Below, piece after piece: positions 52,068-62,022 of a stretch of 64,000 nucleotides of DNA. The stretch covers positions 6,876,561 through 6,940,560 of the forward strand of contig AP018180.1 in NCBI GenBank assembly GCA_002368155.1, in the 5' to 3' direction. The stretch's first letter is position 1. Every line of letters begins with the position of its first letter. Origin of the DNA: Nostoc carneum NIES-2107 (GTDB lineage Bacteria > Cyanobacteriota > Cyanobacteriia > Cyanobacteriales > Nostocaceae). The notes below the pieces were generated by a model. That model had not been told where the DNA came from. It saw only the letters and a list, made by a program, of their open reading frames with translations, and did not search any database. Both the position numbers and the translations under genes were made by a program.

Positions 52068-52460
52068 CTATTTAGGTGCAGAGAACCCAGCTTTTTCTGC
52101 TGTTGCTGTATCTTTAAAGCAGATATCAGGTTTAACTTTGGCATAATCAGGCGCTTTCGCAATGTGGTAGATATTGCCTCGCTTTTTGGTAATCTTCCCT
52201 TTAATTGGTGCATTACTAGGACAAGCCGTTTCTCCTTCAGGCTTGACACCTAGCTTTTGTGCTTCTGCGGGAATTACAGTTTGATTTGTAGATGTTGAAG
52301 TAGCACTCTTAGCCGTAGGCTTCGTTTGAGAAACAGCAGTAGGATTTTCAGTGTTACTGCTAGCAGATTCTCCCGATTTTTGACCACAACTTGCTAGCAT
52401 TAAAACAGTTAATAAAGTTAGCCCAATCCCAAATTGACGAGCCGAAATTTGAGTTTTCAT
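52068..52460 (-). CDS. Lipoprotein with small Cys-containing (sunset-like) domain
   Basis: A 130-residue protein. The N-terminal hydrophobic run FGIGLTLLTVLML ends in lipobox LASC, so it is a lipid-anchored exported protein. A Ser/Thr/Asn-rich linker follows. The C-terminal domain (about 85-130) has C-P-S-N-A-P-I-K-G, then RGNIYHIAKAPDYAKVKPDICF and TATAEKAGF, resembling the small sunset-type domain often found at the end of exported nucleases. It carries two cysteines. ATG 52460 is used, with AGGAG upstream. The ligand is unknown. Confidence 0.78.
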   Translation of the reverse strand: MKTQISARQFGIGLTLLTVLMLASCGQKSGESASSNTENPTAVSQTKPTAKSATSTSTNQTVIPAEAQKLGVKPEGETACPSNAPIKGKITKKRGNIYHIAKAPDYAKVKPDICFKDTATAEKAGFSAPK

Positions 52461-52570
52461 TGACAGTCTGCTCCTCATAAAAATAGCTAATAAATTTTAG
52501 ATTTTAAATTTTAAATTGTTTAATTCTTCAATCCAAAATTTAACCCCTAAAATTTGCAAAACAAACAATA

Positions 52571-52921
52571 CTAGCCAACTCCTACTTCATCAGTCACAAC
52601 ATCAGTAGCACCACTAACTCCACCAGCAATCTCTACTAATTGATTTAAAATGTCTTGATCTGGTACTTTTCCTTTTAAAACTACCGTACTGCCTAACTGA
52701 GCAACATAAATTGTACTAATGTCATCAAAGCGAGAATCTTCATCAAAAGCCAACGCAACTCTTTTTGCTAAACCACTTTGATCATATTCCCCATTTAGTC
52801 CTACTCGCTCAAGCGGAATGCTTTCGCCTTCAGAAGATTTCTCAGCCACTAAAGTTGGCTCAGGGTTCACTTGAGCATCTTCTGGTTTTTCCATGCCAAA
52901 GAGTCTTTGTAACCAACCCAT
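52571..52921 (-). CDS. BON-domain protein
   Basis: A 116-residue protein starting MGWLQRLFGMEK, then a charged linker, then one BON domain (about 50-112) with KRVALAFDEDSRFDDISTIYVAQLGSTVVLKGKVPD and the usual ending VSGATDVVTDEV. BON domains bind phospholipids or act as periplasmic protein modules, but no signal peptide is evident here, so location is unclear. ATG 52921 has AGGAG upstream. It is upstream of the lipoprotein gene on the same strand and may be co-transcribed (110-bp gap). Confidence 0.83.
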   Translation of the reverse strand: MGWLQRLFGMEKPEDAQVNPEPTLVAEKSSEGESIPLERVGLNGEYDQSGLAKRVALAFDEDSRFDDISTIYVAQLGSTVVLKGKVPDQDILNQLVEIAGGVSGATDVVTDEVGVG

Positions 52922-53483
52922 AACTCTATTATCTCCTTGCAAAATGTCAGATTTACACAAGTATTTTCACTTGTTTGATATCTAGATTATTATAAGTAAT
53001 CTTATGTACAAAAATATTGAAAAAATAATATAGAATTTAAAATATACCCTGTACAACATTAGATTAACTAAGTAAACAATAGTTAAATTTATAATTTTTC
53101 CTATTCTAATCAGGTACAAATTTATCGGCGTTTATATGCGTTTATCCTCTTCCATCTGCGGTTAATTTTTATTGCTGTAACTCACCAATAGGGGAAGCCA
53201 TATAAACTATTTTGTATATTACATAAATTTCCTCATTTCCTCCTTAAACGGAGATGTTACAGCTTCAGCCAGCCTCAACGCTGAGGTTCATGTGGCTTTT
53301 AACTCTCAAGTACCAGTTAATTCACTGATAATCCTCTCAACTGTGTTAGTTTGCCTTGATCCTTGACCTTACCAGGAACATTTAACACCACATTGGCGAC
53401 AAATAACTGAGGTGCGTTTGTAGATTTGTTAACGCACCTCAATTTATCATAGGGATCAGAACACTCTTGAGGGATTGAGGACG
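52922..53483. other. Gene-free stretch with hairpins
   Basis: A 562-bp gap between divergent genes. It holds a stem CCTCA-ACGC-TGAGG within longer AGCCA/TGGCT arms (about 53264-53295), followed by TTTT. There is also a perfect 11-bp hairpin TGAGGTGCGTT / AACGCACCTCA (53408-53418, 53431-53441). Either could end a short RNA. No coding frame is seen. Confidence 0.5.
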
Positions 53484-54194
53484 ATGACGCTGAACAACCA
53501 ACTTAAAACAGTATGTGTTCAACCTCTTAGTTACTTAACACTGAGCATGATCACGACAATGATTAGCGCGTCATCAGTGTTAGCGGTAACATTGCAAAAT
53601 TCTTTTCATTCCCCAGAACAGTCTGCTGAAAGATTAACTCCACAGCGCAACGTCAACATTACAGAGCCAAAAATCGCACAATTACAGCAAGACACAGTTC
53701 TTCAAGAGCGATCGCAGTTTATTCAACAAGCTAATGCTCAATACAGTCAAGGTGATTTTAAAGGAGCAGAGGAAAGTTTACGTAAATTTCTCAAAAGATT
53801 CCCCGAAGACGCATTTGGTCACTATCAACTGGGAAATGTACTTTTTCGGCAAAATAGGCTAGAGGAAGCAATTACCTCTTACCAAGAAGCCATCCGCCTT
53901 AAACCCAAATATGCCCTAGCTTATAATGCGATCGGTATTGTTTACGCTAGCCAAAGCCGTTGGGATGAGGCTATGAGCGAATATCGCAAAGCTTTGGAAA
54001 TCAATTCTGATTATGCCGATGCATTAACAAATTTAGCACTAGCATTATGGCAAACAAATAAACGCGATGAAGCTTTAACTTCTCTCAAAAAGGCTATAAA
54101 TATTTTCAAGTCGCAAAATAGAAAGGAAAAAGCTTCCCAAGTTGAACAAATTTTGCAAAAAATCCAAAATTCCGATAACCCTGGTGTTTCATGA
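53484..54194 (+). CDS. Exported TPR protein
   Basis: A 236-residue protein with an N-terminal signal-like segment (LSMITTMISASSVLAVTL, with a probable cleavage near VLA). Three to four TPR motifs follow (about 85-215; AFGHYQLGNVLFRQNRLEEAI, ALAYNAIGIVYASQSRWDEAM, ADALTNLALALWQTNKRDEAL). TPRs mediate protein contacts in assembly or scaffolding. The mature start is Ser/Gln-rich. It is probably periplasmic or thylakoid-lumenal; the role is unknown. The ATG at 53484 has GAGG just upstream. Confidence 0.82.
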   Translation: MTLNNQLKTVCVQPLSYLTLSMITTMISASSVLAVTLQNSFHSPEQSAERLTPQRNVNITEPKIAQLQQDTVLQERSQFIQQANAQYSQGDFKGAEESLRKFLKRFPEDAFGHYQLGNVLFRQNRLEEAITSYQEAIRLKPKYALAYNAIGIVYASQSRWDEAMSEYRKALEINSDYADALTNLALALWQTNKRDEALTSLKKAINIFKSQNRKEKASQVEQILQKIQNSDNPGVS

Positions 54195-54254
54195 TTACAA
54201 AATTTCATTGCTAGATGGGTAATTTGAATTCACCATCTAGCAATAAATAAACTT

Positions 54255-55049
54255 TCAAAACAATTTCCATCCATGTTTATTGAAAAAATAAATTGCTGAT
54301 TGAATATTCACCATTGTTAACTTCAGCGATTTATATGAGCCTTTCGCCCAATGATGAAAAATATGCACATGAGGATAAAAGATAGTTTTGTATTTTTTAG
54401 CCATTCTTAGAGTTATATCTGCATCTTCAAGATACATAAAAATCTTTTCATCAAAATATCCAATTTCATCTAAATACTTTCTGCGGAATAACATAAAACA
54501 ACCAGAAAGGTATGGTACATCAATAATTTTGTTATAGCCAGTGTCTCTCATCTCATACCAGTCCAGATGCTTTTTGTAAAATTCTTGTAATTTTTTTGGT
54601 AGAAACCGCCTTGCAAAGAGTAAAAACACACTTGGATAACGTTTACAGAGATACTGAAGTTCACCTTTGGGATAATATATCTTAGGTGAAATTAAACCGA
54701 TTTCTTGATTCTCCTGGAGATATTGCAACAATATAGGTAAAACATCTTGATCAAAATAAATATCAGGATTAAGAATTAAATGATAATCACTATTTGGAAT
54801 TTTAGATAAAGCTATGTTATGAGCTTTCCCAAATCCAAGATTTATACCTTGAGTATGATGATACTCTATATCTAGATCAGTAAAAATTATTGCTAATTCC
54901 GCAGTAGGAGAATTATCTATCACATATAACTTCACATTTACTGGACTTTCAAGAACTGATATAACAGCCTTACGCACCATCTCCTGGTCATTTTTGTACA
55001 AAACTAAAGAAGCGCTGAGGGTTACTGAATTATCTATAATACTTGCCAT
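54255..55049 (-). CDS. GT2 family glycosyltransferase, WbbL-like
   Basis: A 264-residue GT-A fold transferase. The nucleotide-sugar part starts SASLVLYKNDQEMV. The variant DxD is LNPDIYF and the acceptor side has GCFMLFRRKYLDEIGYFDEKIFMYLEDADITLR. The sequence resembles rhamnosyl/galactosyltransferases of polysaccharide clusters. No membrane segment. It is the last gene on the minus-strand polysaccharide cluster; the others upstream are spaced by up to 120 bp. It probably adds one sugar during repeat-unit assembly at the inner membrane. Confidence 0.85.
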   Translation of the reverse strand: MASIIDNSVTLSASLVLYKNDQEMVRKAVISVLESPVNVKLYVIDNSPTAELAIIFTDLDIEYHHTQGINLGFGKAHNIALSKIPNSDYHLILNPDIYFDQDVLPILLQYLQENQEIGLISPKIYYPKGELQYLCKRYPSVFLLFARRFLPKKLQEFYKKHLDWYEMRDTGYNKIIDVPYLSGCFMLFRRKYLDEIGYFDEKIFMYLEDADITLRMAKKYKTIFYPHVHIFHHWAKGSYKSLKLTMVNIQSAIYFFNKHGWKLF

Positions 55050-55138
55050 TAAAAGTAAATCTTGAAATTTATATATTTACTGCGTATCATTCATTTGCTT
55101 TAAATACAGTACTACTTACTTGGCAATTACAACAAATA

Positions 55139-56254
55139 CTATAACGATTCATAAACCTTGCGAGTCTCTTCTGCACATATATCCCAACTAAACTTAGTAG
55201 CTCTGGCTAATCCTTGTTGAGATAATTGATTCACTAAATTATCATCCAGCAATAATTGCTGCAAAGCATTAGCTAGTCCCTGTGTATCGTCAGGAGCAAT
55301 TAAAATTGCTGCATCTCCCGCAACCTCAGGCATAGAAGAGATATTAGTTGTAACCACTGGGGTTCCACATTGCATCGCCTCCAACACTGGTAAACCAAAT
55401 CCCTCATATATAGAAGGATAAACAAAAACCCTACTACCATTGTATAAACCTATTAAATCTGGTTCTGGTATATGACCTAAAAAGTGAACCCTATCTTGTA
55501 AACCCAGTGAACTGACTCGCTCAAATATCTCATCATACATCCAAGCTTTTTTACCAACTATAACCAGTGGTATATCTATAAAATCTGCTGCTATTTTTGC
55601 ATAGGCTTCAATCAAAATAGGAACATTCTTGCGTGGTTCTAAAGCTCCAACATAATAAATATACTTTTTATGTTTCAAGTTATAGCGATTACATATCTGC
55701 TCAATATCTGAATTCGGTAGTACACGGAAGTTTTTATTAGCTGCTAATGGAATAGTAATAATTTTGTTAGCTTCAATCTTCAGTAATCTTATAGCATCTT
55801 GGCGTGTACTTTCTGAAATCGCGATCAGCTTATCAGCATGTTGAGCATTCCAAGACATCATTAGTGGAAAAAAAATCCGTTGTATAGGTCTATGCTTTTC
55901 AGGTATTAGCTGAAACGTCATATCACAAAAGGTTACCACTGACTTACAAGGCTTAATAATGGGCGCTGTGTAATGTGGTGAATGTAAGATTTCAATTCGC
56001 CATCTTTTAATTGCTAATGGTAAACCAGTCTGTTCCCAAAGTAAGCGAAGTGCCTTACTCGAAATATCCACAGTTATAAAATGGAAATTAGGATTACTAA
56101 TACGCCATTCTTGGATATGCTCTGCTTTTGCAAATATATAATAATTATTTTTAATATCAACTTTACTTAAACTCTGAACCAGACTGAAGATATAGTTACC
56201 AGCACCAACTCGATTGCTAGGTATAGCAGTGGCATCAAAACCAATGTTTAACAT
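55139..56254 (-). CDS. GT4 family glycosyltransferase
   Basis: A 371-residue GT-B-fold transferase of family 4. The start MLNIGFDATAIPSNRVGAGNYIFSL is typical of mannosyltransferase-like members. The YVGALEPRKNVPILIEAY and VFVYPSIYEGFGLPVLEAMQCGTPVVTTN blocks are the GT4 donor-binding core, with the ExFGxxxxE motif. It acts in the cytoplasm on lipid-linked sugars. It lies between the terminal GT2 gene and the O-antigen-ligase-like gene. Confidence 0.88.
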   Translation of the reverse strand: MLNIGFDATAIPSNRVGAGNYIFSLVQSLSKVDIKNNYYIFAKAEHIQEWRISNPNFHFITVDISSKALRLLWEQTGLPLAIKRWRIEILHSPHYTAPIIKPCKSVVTFCDMTFQLIPEKHRPIQRIFFPLMMSWNAQHADKLIAISESTRQDAIRLLKIEANKIITIPLAANKNFRVLPNSDIEQICNRYNLKHKKYIYYVGALEPRKNVPILIEAYAKIAADFIDIPLVIVGKKAWMYDEIFERVSSLGLQDRVHFLGHIPEPDLIGLYNGSRVFVYPSIYEGFGLPVLEAMQCGTPVVTTNISSMPEVAGDAAILIAPDDTQGLANALQQLLLDDNLVNQLSQQGLARATKFSWDICAEETRKVYESL

Positions 56255-56373
56255 AAATCATTTCTGAATATTTACTTATCTATTTAATATCTTTAGTTTT
56301 TAATAGATATTTATTAAATATAATATACAAAGCTAATGACTTTTAAAAATAACACATTTGCTATTTTTATTTA

Positions 56374-57723
56374 TTATAAATTATCGTCTACAGATAAATA
56401 ACCTTGAGAAACTTTGTGTGCTTTCAAGAAAAGATAGTTAGCATATAAAAATGCTAAACCTATCCAGTAGTAAAAGCTCCAATTTGAATCTACAAATATT
56501 GAATGAGTAATTAAAGATGCAACACAAGCGGAACTTGATGCAGTTAAAGTAATTATAGGTTCTAACTGAGACCTCAATGCAGTCTTACAGTTGACAATAG
56601 CAGCCTTGATAATAGCCAGCAGGATAGTGAAATAAACAGTTATCCCTATTATTCCTAATTCTACAGCAATCGTCATAATAGCATTATTAGCACCAATTCC
56701 ATCGGCTACTATCCTCATTTGATTTATTCCCCAACCTAGCAGTGGTTTTTCCATAAATAACTCTTGGGCTAAAGTTATAGCATTTGCGCGGTCACCTGCT
56801 GAGGTCGCACCCCACTCATTATCAAATTTGTCCAGCCAAACTATTTTATAAACTTCTGCTAAAATTTCTGGAAAAAGTAAAATGCTGCTTAATAATGTGA
56901 TAATTATCAGAATAATAATTATTAGATTTTTATTTTTTTTGTTTAGAGTAACTGAATTATTAGTGAGTGATACATAAATTAAATAACCTATGCAGACTGA
57001 AAACCATGCAGCAGTCGAAAAGGAAAAAAAGAGTGCTAATCCTTGGATTAAAATCATTAACTTTAACCGCCGAATAGTTATTGTTTTAACTAATGTCGAG
57101 TAACCTAAAGTTGCAAAGATTGATAATTCTAAAAAATTTGCAAACCAACCTGGTTCAATAAACATTGATTGGCAACGAGGTATTCTCAATCCTAACAATC
57201 CAATATATTGTTTTGCAAAACCTAAAGCTCCATAATATACGAGCTTGTAATCATAATCAACTAAACCTTCAATTGCTGTTTCATTAAACTCTGAAATTGG
57301 TTGTATATCAAAAATAGCAACACCTAAAACTAGGAGCAAACTTTGAGCAGAAAATAGCACTCCCATGAATGCTATTACTTGCAGTAGCTGTTTTAAATAA
57401 TTTTTGTCATTGCAAAGATAAATAATGATTAGAAAAACTATTACCTTAAAAAACATAGAAATAAGTAACCTAGCACCAAACCCTGGATCTGGAGCATATC
57501 CTAATGACAAGGCAGAGTATACAAAAAAAATACATAAAGGTACGTAAATATTTAAGCTAATGAAGTTAAGTTGACGTGCAATAATCTTCCTGGCAATGAT
57601 GAATATTACCATAATCCATATGGATACTAAAGCAACTAATGGGTATTCAGGTAAAATTAAGAAAAGACCATTAGGTTGACCAAATACAGATAATATAACA
57701 ATCAAATAAATTAAATAATTCAT
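56374..57723 (-). CDS. O-antigen ligase/polymerase-like membrane protein
   Basis: A 449-residue protein with about ten to twelve transmembrane helices. A large loop in the C-terminal half contains EWGATSAGDRANAITLAQELFMEKPLLGWGINQMR; the R and the PLLGxG block are the hallmark of Wzy polymerases and WaaL ligases. It probably polymerises the repeat units flipped by the Wzx-like protein at 62023 (a ligase role is the alternative). AT-rich like its neighbours. Confidence 0.85.
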   Translation of the reverse strand: MNYLIYLIVILSVFGQPNGLFLILPEYPLVALVSIWIMVIFIIARKIIARQLNFISLNIYVPLCIFFVYSALSLGYAPDPGFGARLLISMFFKVIVFLIIIYLCNDKNYLKQLLQVIAFMGVLFSAQSLLLVLGVAIFDIQPISEFNETAIEGLVDYDYKLVYYGALGFAKQYIGLLGLRIPRCQSMFIEPGWFANFLELSIFATLGYSTLVKTITIRRLKLMILIQGLALFFSFSTAAWFSVCIGYLIYVSLTNNSVTLNKKNKNLIIIILIIITLLSSILLFPEILAEVYKIVWLDKFDNEWGATSAGDRANAITLAQELFMEKPLLGWGINQMRIVADGIGANNAIMTIAVELGIIGITVYFTILLAIIKAAIVNCKTALRSQLEPIITLTASSSACVASLITHSIFVDSNWSFYYWIGLAFLYANYLFLKAHKVSQGYLSVDDNL

Positions 57724-57805
57724 CTAATTTCTTCTCTAATTAATGCCAAGAGTTTATTTTTACTAGCTTAAAGTATAAATTTTAAAATATTAATTAAAGC
57801 TGTTA

Positions 57806-58987
57806 CTATTGATGGCAAAGCTTATCATAAATGTCACTTACTCTAGTTGCAATTTTTTCTCGGCTATGCTCTGCAAAAACGTAGTTTTGAGCTTGCTCAC
57901 TCAGTTGCACCCTTAAGCTTTGTTCATTAACAAGTCTAATGAGTGCTTGTGCAAGTGCATCAACATCATTGGGAGCGACTAAAATACCTGTCTCTAAATT
58001 TTTTATTTCTTCGCTAATCGTACCTACATCACTGGCAACAATAGCTAATCCAGCCGCCATAGCTCGCATCAAAACTCCACTGGAAGAATATCCTGGACTT
58101 TGAATGTAAGGTAGTACAAATATATCGGAATTCTGCAAAGTAGCATCTACAGAAATCGGTTCAATGTAACCAAGTACTTCAATAGCTGCTTTTACGGGAG
58201 ACTTGTCAATATTATTGAGAATTGAATTGACATATGTCTGGTTGATATTATTTTCTAAAAGACCTCCAGCTAGGAGTAGTTTTACATTTTGTTTACTTCT
58301 AGTAACTACTTGAGTGAAAGCATTCAACAGAATTTCAATGCCTTTATTTGCTCCCCAAAAACCCATGAATAGTATACTTAATGTTTCGGATATAGGTTTA
58401 ATTTTCTTTTTCTGCAATAAACCTTCCGAATGAAAATTAATGTGGGGAAGACTTTGGATATTAGCTTGTTTACCTACAATTTGGCTAAGAGCTCTTGCAC
58501 CTAAATCTGAAAGCACAAATGAACAGGCTGCACTAGATAAAACAAACCGAATAGTTGATCTACCTAAAAAGGTATAATCTAATACACGACAAGCATGTCG
58601 AATTAATTTTGCATTCAAGCCACAACTCAAATAGTATAAAGCTGGTGCGATTACTAAAGGTGGGTCATGAACTGTAATGCAATATGGTAAGTGTGGTAGT
58701 AACCGTTTAATCCAAAACAAAGTATAAAATTCTCTATGCTGTGCATATCCAATTTCTGCATGTACTAGGGCAACATTTTGGAAAATACCATCAGTCTGCC
58801 ACTGTTTAACTTGCCGATAAAGAGTCAAAATATCACTGATAGAATTCCCTGTAATTTGTTGTTGATTAACAATTTCTAAATGCCAATCTGTATACTCTTC
58901 AATCGCCTGTTTGTAGGAAACAGCATAATCTGCTATTCCGTTGCGTATTGGAGGAGAAGGCGTTAGATATAATACTTTACGATTCAT
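57806..58987 (-). CDS. GT4 family glycosyltransferase
   Basis: A 393-residue GT-B glycosyltransferase. MNRKVLYLTPSPPIRNGIADYAVSY opens the fold and ILFMGFWGANKGIEILLNAF, DIFVLPYIQSPGYSSSGVLMRAMAAGLAIVAS complete the donor site (conserved Ser/Gly-rich loop in place of E-G-x-G). The start at 58987 overlaps the acyltransferase stop as ATGA, which fits better than a start six codons earlier. It is cytoplasmic and probably extends the repeat unit. Confidence 0.87.
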   Translation of the reverse strand: MNRKVLYLTPSPPIRNGIADYAVSYKQAIEEYTDWHLEIVNQQQITGNSISDILTLYRQVKQWQTDGIFQNVALVHAEIGYAQHREFYTLFWIKRLLPHLPYCITVHDPPLVIAPALYYLSCGLNAKLIRHACRVLDYTFLGRSTIRFVLSSAACSFVLSDLGARALSQIVGKQANIQSLPHINFHSEGLLQKKKIKPISETLSILFMGFWGANKGIEILLNAFTQVVTRSKQNVKLLLAGGLLENNINQTYVNSILNNIDKSPVKAAIEVLGYIEPISVDATLQNSDIFVLPYIQSPGYSSSGVLMRAMAAGLAIVASDVGTISEEIKNLETGILVAPNDVDALAQALIRLVNEQSLRVQLSEQAQNYVFAEHSREKIATRVSDIYDKLCHQ

Positions 58988-59550
58988 TGCATTAAAGGTT
59001 TCCAAATCGGATTATATTCTAAGTTTTTTTCCCGCTCACCTATAATTGTTGCTGGTACACCTGCAACAATTTTGTAAGCAGGTACACTCTTCGTAACCAC
59101 TGCTCCTGCTGCTACAACAACACCTTTTTCCAGCGTTACACCTGGTAATATCGTAGCTCTAGTACTAATCCAAACATAGTCACCAATAGTTACTGCTGCA
59201 CGTTCTTCTGCAAATATGGGAGAATTTACATCATGTTGAGCCGTATATATTTGTACATAAGGGGAAATATTAACTTGCGAGCCAATATACAGACCACCGC
59301 GACTATCTAACACACATTCACGATTAATCATTGTGCGATCGCCAATTATTAAATTACCGCGGAAATATACATAGCAGTTCATTTGAATAGCTACGTCTTT
59401 ACCTAATTGATACCCTAGTAGATATCTATAGATCCAATACCTAAATGTGTAAGATGGTACTTTATTGAATACATGATTACAAAAGTAATAAAATATGCCT
59501 GAATAAGCTTCAGCTAGACGAGAACGTTCTGAGTTAACTGAATTGTGCAT
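58984..59550 (-). CDS. Hexapeptide-repeat acyltransferase
   Basis: A 188-residue left-handed beta-helix acyltransferase of the WbbJ/maltose-acetyltransferase group. Hexapeptide turns include IGDRTMINRECVLDSRGGLYIGSQVNISPYVQIYTAQHDVNSP and VTIGDYVWISTRATILPGVTLEKGVVVAAGAVVTKSVP. The His in AQHDVNSP is the catalytic base. It would acetylate a sugar of the polymer. It overlaps both neighbours (4 bases and 17 bases), so the three genes are tightly coupled. Confidence 0.88.
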   Translation of the reverse strand: MHNSVNSERSRLAEAYSGIFYYFCNHVFNKVPSYTFRYWIYRYLLGYQLGKDVAIQMNCYVYFRGNLIIGDRTMINRECVLDSRGGLYIGSQVNISPYVQIYTAQHDVNSPIFAEERAAVTIGDYVWISTRATILPGVTLEKGVVVAAGAVVTKSVPAYKIVAGVPATIIGEREKNLEYNPIWKPLMQ

Positions 59551-60409
59551 GAAGATAACCCTTCAAAAAACCCAGAAATCTGCGAGGTAATGCAACTGGA
59601 AGTAACCAGAGCGGACAATGTCGCCAGAAAAAGCGTGTTGTCTCCACTATATTGGTTGGAGAACGCCGAGAAATATATGCTTCAATGAGCTTTTTAAAAC
59701 CCTTACGAAATCCGTAGCGAGGAAAACTATTAGGATTTTCGCTATCCCAAACAATACTTTGGGGATGCACTACAATCTTGATTCCAGCAGCCTTAGCTCG
59801 GAGATAAAAATCTGCATCCCCATGATAATGAGGAAATGAAATTGAATCAAACATACCAATTTTTTTAAAAATAGAACTTGCAATTAGTACACCTTGACCA
59901 CCTAAAAAATCAGCATCAATCATCTGCTGATATTGACCCTTATATTCATTTCTATAGTCTTTTAGAAAAGGGCCTCCTTTAAACCAGTTAATTCCTGCAC
60001 CAGCATAGCCAATAATATTTGTGCCTTTAATCAAAACTAAGGAACCAACTATAGTTTGTTCAGTATTTTGTGCATAATTCAGTAAATTGTTAACAGCCCC
60101 GCTCGCTAGTACATTATCATCATTTAACAATAAAATATATTTAAACCCTTGCTCTAGTGCGGCTTTAATTCCAACATTAATTGCACCTGTCCACCACAGA
60201 TTGCCATCTCCCTCTATAATTTGTGTCTGAGGATATGCTTGCCTGACGCGCTCAGTAGTACAATCTTTCGAGCCATCATTAATGATGAATACTTGTAGCT
60301 GTACATTTTCTTGCTGATAAATTGATTCTAGACATTCCAACAATTCTTCTACACGATTATGTGTAGGAATAACTACAGCAATATCATCATTTGTTTGATA
60401 ATTAGGCAT
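59534..60409 (-). CDS. GT2 family glycosyltransferase
   Basis: A 291-residue GT-A transferase. IAVVIPTHNRVEELLECLESIYQQ and VFIINDGSKDCT bind the nucleotide; LLNDDNVLASGAV holds the DxD-like acidic block. The acceptor/base part is FPHYHGDADFYLRAKAAG. It is close to rhamnosyltransferase-like sequences but the sugar is unknown. It overlaps the acyltransferase gene by 17 bp and follows the first FkbM gene. Confidence 0.87.
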   Translation of the reverse strand: MPNYQTNDDIAVVIPTHNRVEELLECLESIYQQENVQLQVFIINDGSKDCTTERVRQAYPQTQIIEGDGNLWWTGAINVGIKAALEQGFKYILLLNDDNVLASGAVNNLLNYAQNTEQTIVGSLVLIKGTNIIGYAGAGINWFKGGPFLKDYRNEYKGQYQQMIDADFLGGQGVLIASSIFKKIGMFDSISFPHYHGDADFYLRAKAAGIKIVVHPQSIVWDSENPNSFPRYGFRKGFKKLIEAYISRRSPTNIVETTRFFWRHCPLWLLPVALPRRFLGFLKGYLHAQFS

Positions 60410-60423
60410 ATAATTAATATCCT

Positions 60424-61170
60424 CTAATTATTATTAATAAATATGCTATCTGCTTGCAGAATTTTGCCATCTTGAGGATTATACAGTTGATCGAATGCAC
60501 CAGCATAGGTAAATCCCCAGTCTTTTAGTTGAAAATAGATATCATCAAATAATGGTTGACCTTGATACAATCCTGTAAAAGATGTTTCTATAATGATGAG
60601 TTTGGCACGTTTGATAGTTGCTTTGCCACCACTTAATACTTTGTCTTCATAGCCCTGAACGTCTATTTTTATTAGCAGTGGATCGGTCAGTACAATTGTT
60701 TCTGATACTACGTCTAGCTTTTCTATTTTTACATTAATAGGATGACTATCAACTGTTTCTGGAAATGCTGTTTTGTGTAAATTTGTCATTTGCAGAAAAG
60801 ACGATGATTGTGAATAAATATTCTGTTGAAATACTAAATCTCCTGCTTGGTCACCAATACCAAGATTAAAGGCAGTAAAATTTTTTATTCCTGCCATGCT
60901 AGCTTTTAATTGATGAAAACAATCTGGTATTGGCTCAAACGAGTATATTTTTGCTTGTGGTAAAGCTGCATTAATGCTAATAGCAAACTGTCCAATATTG
61001 GCACCAATATCAATCACAGTAGCAATATTCAGTTTATGTATCCATGGTTTATTTAAAATAGCAAATGTATCTAACATTACTCCACGCTGGCGCAACATGA
61101 ATAGATATGGATTTTCCATGTAGCGTGCTAACGAATTCAACCGACGAGTAAGTTCAGTCAATATAGCCAT
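60424..61170 (-). CDS. FkbM family methyltransferase
   Basis: A 248-residue SAM-dependent O-methyltransferase. VIDIGANIGQFAISI is the SAM motif I, SFEPIPDCFHQLKA the acidic strand 2 and LIKIDVQGYEDKVLSGG the conserved D-V-x-G-x-E block of FkbM. It would put a methyl group on a sugar or a capping residue of the polysaccharide. It is followed immediately by the second FkbM gene upstream (25-bp gap), and the two are only moderately alike. Confidence 0.88.
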   Translation of the reverse strand: MAILTELTRRLNSLARYMENPYLFMLRQRGVMLDTFAILNKPWIHKLNIATVIDIGANIGQFAISINAALPQAKIYSFEPIPDCFHQLKASMAGIKNFTAFNLGIGDQAGDLVFQQNIYSQSSSFLQMTNLHKTAFPETVDSHPINVKIEKLDVVSETIVLTDPLLIKIDVQGYEDKVLSGGKATIKRAKLIIIETSFTGLYQGQPLFDDIYFQLKDWGFTYAGAFDQLYNPQDGKILQADSIFINNN

Positions 61171-61194
61171 GTTTTAATCTGTAAGATATATTAA

Positions 61195-62019
61195 TCAGTT
61201 GTAAGCAATAAAGTTATAGATTTTCTTGCCTATTTCATCATTATGTTCATCAACATTTACTAAATCCCCACTGGGGTTCAGATAATAGATTGTTAATCCT
61301 AAATTAATCAGTTCTTGCAGAAAATTATGGACTGAATATCCAAAACTAGCAGCATTGATCTCAGCGGCTTCAAACAAAATGATCATTTTATGATGTGATA
61401 ATATATTTTTTGCGCCTTCCAATACTAGGTGTTCTGCACCTTCGACATCAATCTTAATAAAATTAATTTTTCCTACGTTAAACTCTTGAATAAAATCATC
61501 TAGGCTAATTATTTCAACTGTTTGCCATTCTTTAATTTTTTGTTGAGGATGATTAGTTACCTTGAATGAATTCATAGCTCCATCATGAGAAATAGCAAAC
61601 TGAGTTTTACCTTTCTGGTTGCTTACGGCTTTTTCTATAACAGTGACATTTGACAAATTATTCACTGCAATGTTGTGGCGAAGTAAACTTAACTCACGGA
61701 GTCCTGGTTCAAAAGCGTATACATGACCTGTATGACCTATTTGTTTAGCTGCAATCACAGTATATAAACCACCATTTGCACCCACATCCAAGAAAATATC
61801 ACCTTTCTTTAGAGACTGACGCACAAATTCGATTTCAGATGTTTCAAAGCTTTGAATAAATAGAGCTTGACCTAAAGCGCTTTTAAGGGAATAATCGAAA
61901 CGAGAACCATCAATCAATGTAAAGGTTTTAATTGTATTAGGTTGTATCCAACAAATAATTTGCCACAAATACAACTTGATTCTGCGTTGTAGCTTCCAGA
62001 CAATATGCTTAATATTCAT
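61195..62019 (-). CDS. FkbM family methyltransferase
   Basis: A 274-residue member of the same family: FLDVGANGGLYTVIAAKQIGHTGHVYAFEP is motif I, NFIKIDVEGAEHLVLEGA the family block. An N-terminal basic stretch (KLQRRIKLYLWQ) with aromatic residues may touch the membrane. It is coded just before the flippase gene's end (3-bp gap). With the other FkbM it suggests at least two methylation sites, or one enzyme for each of two sugars. Confidence 0.88.
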   Translation of the reverse strand: MNIKHIVWKLQRRIKLYLWQIICWIQPNTIKTFTLIDGSRFDYSLKSALGQALFIQSFETSEIEFVRQSLKKGDIFLDVGANGGLYTVIAAKQIGHTGHVYAFEPGLRELSLLRHNIAVNNLSNVTVIEKAVSNQKGKTQFAISHDGAMNSFKVTNHPQQKIKEWQTVEIISLDDFIQEFNVGKINFIKIDVEGAEHLVLEGAKNILSHHKMIILFEAAEINAASFGYSVHNFLQELINLGLTIYYLNPSGDLVNVDEHNDEIGKKIYNFIAYN

Positions 62020-62022
62020 AAT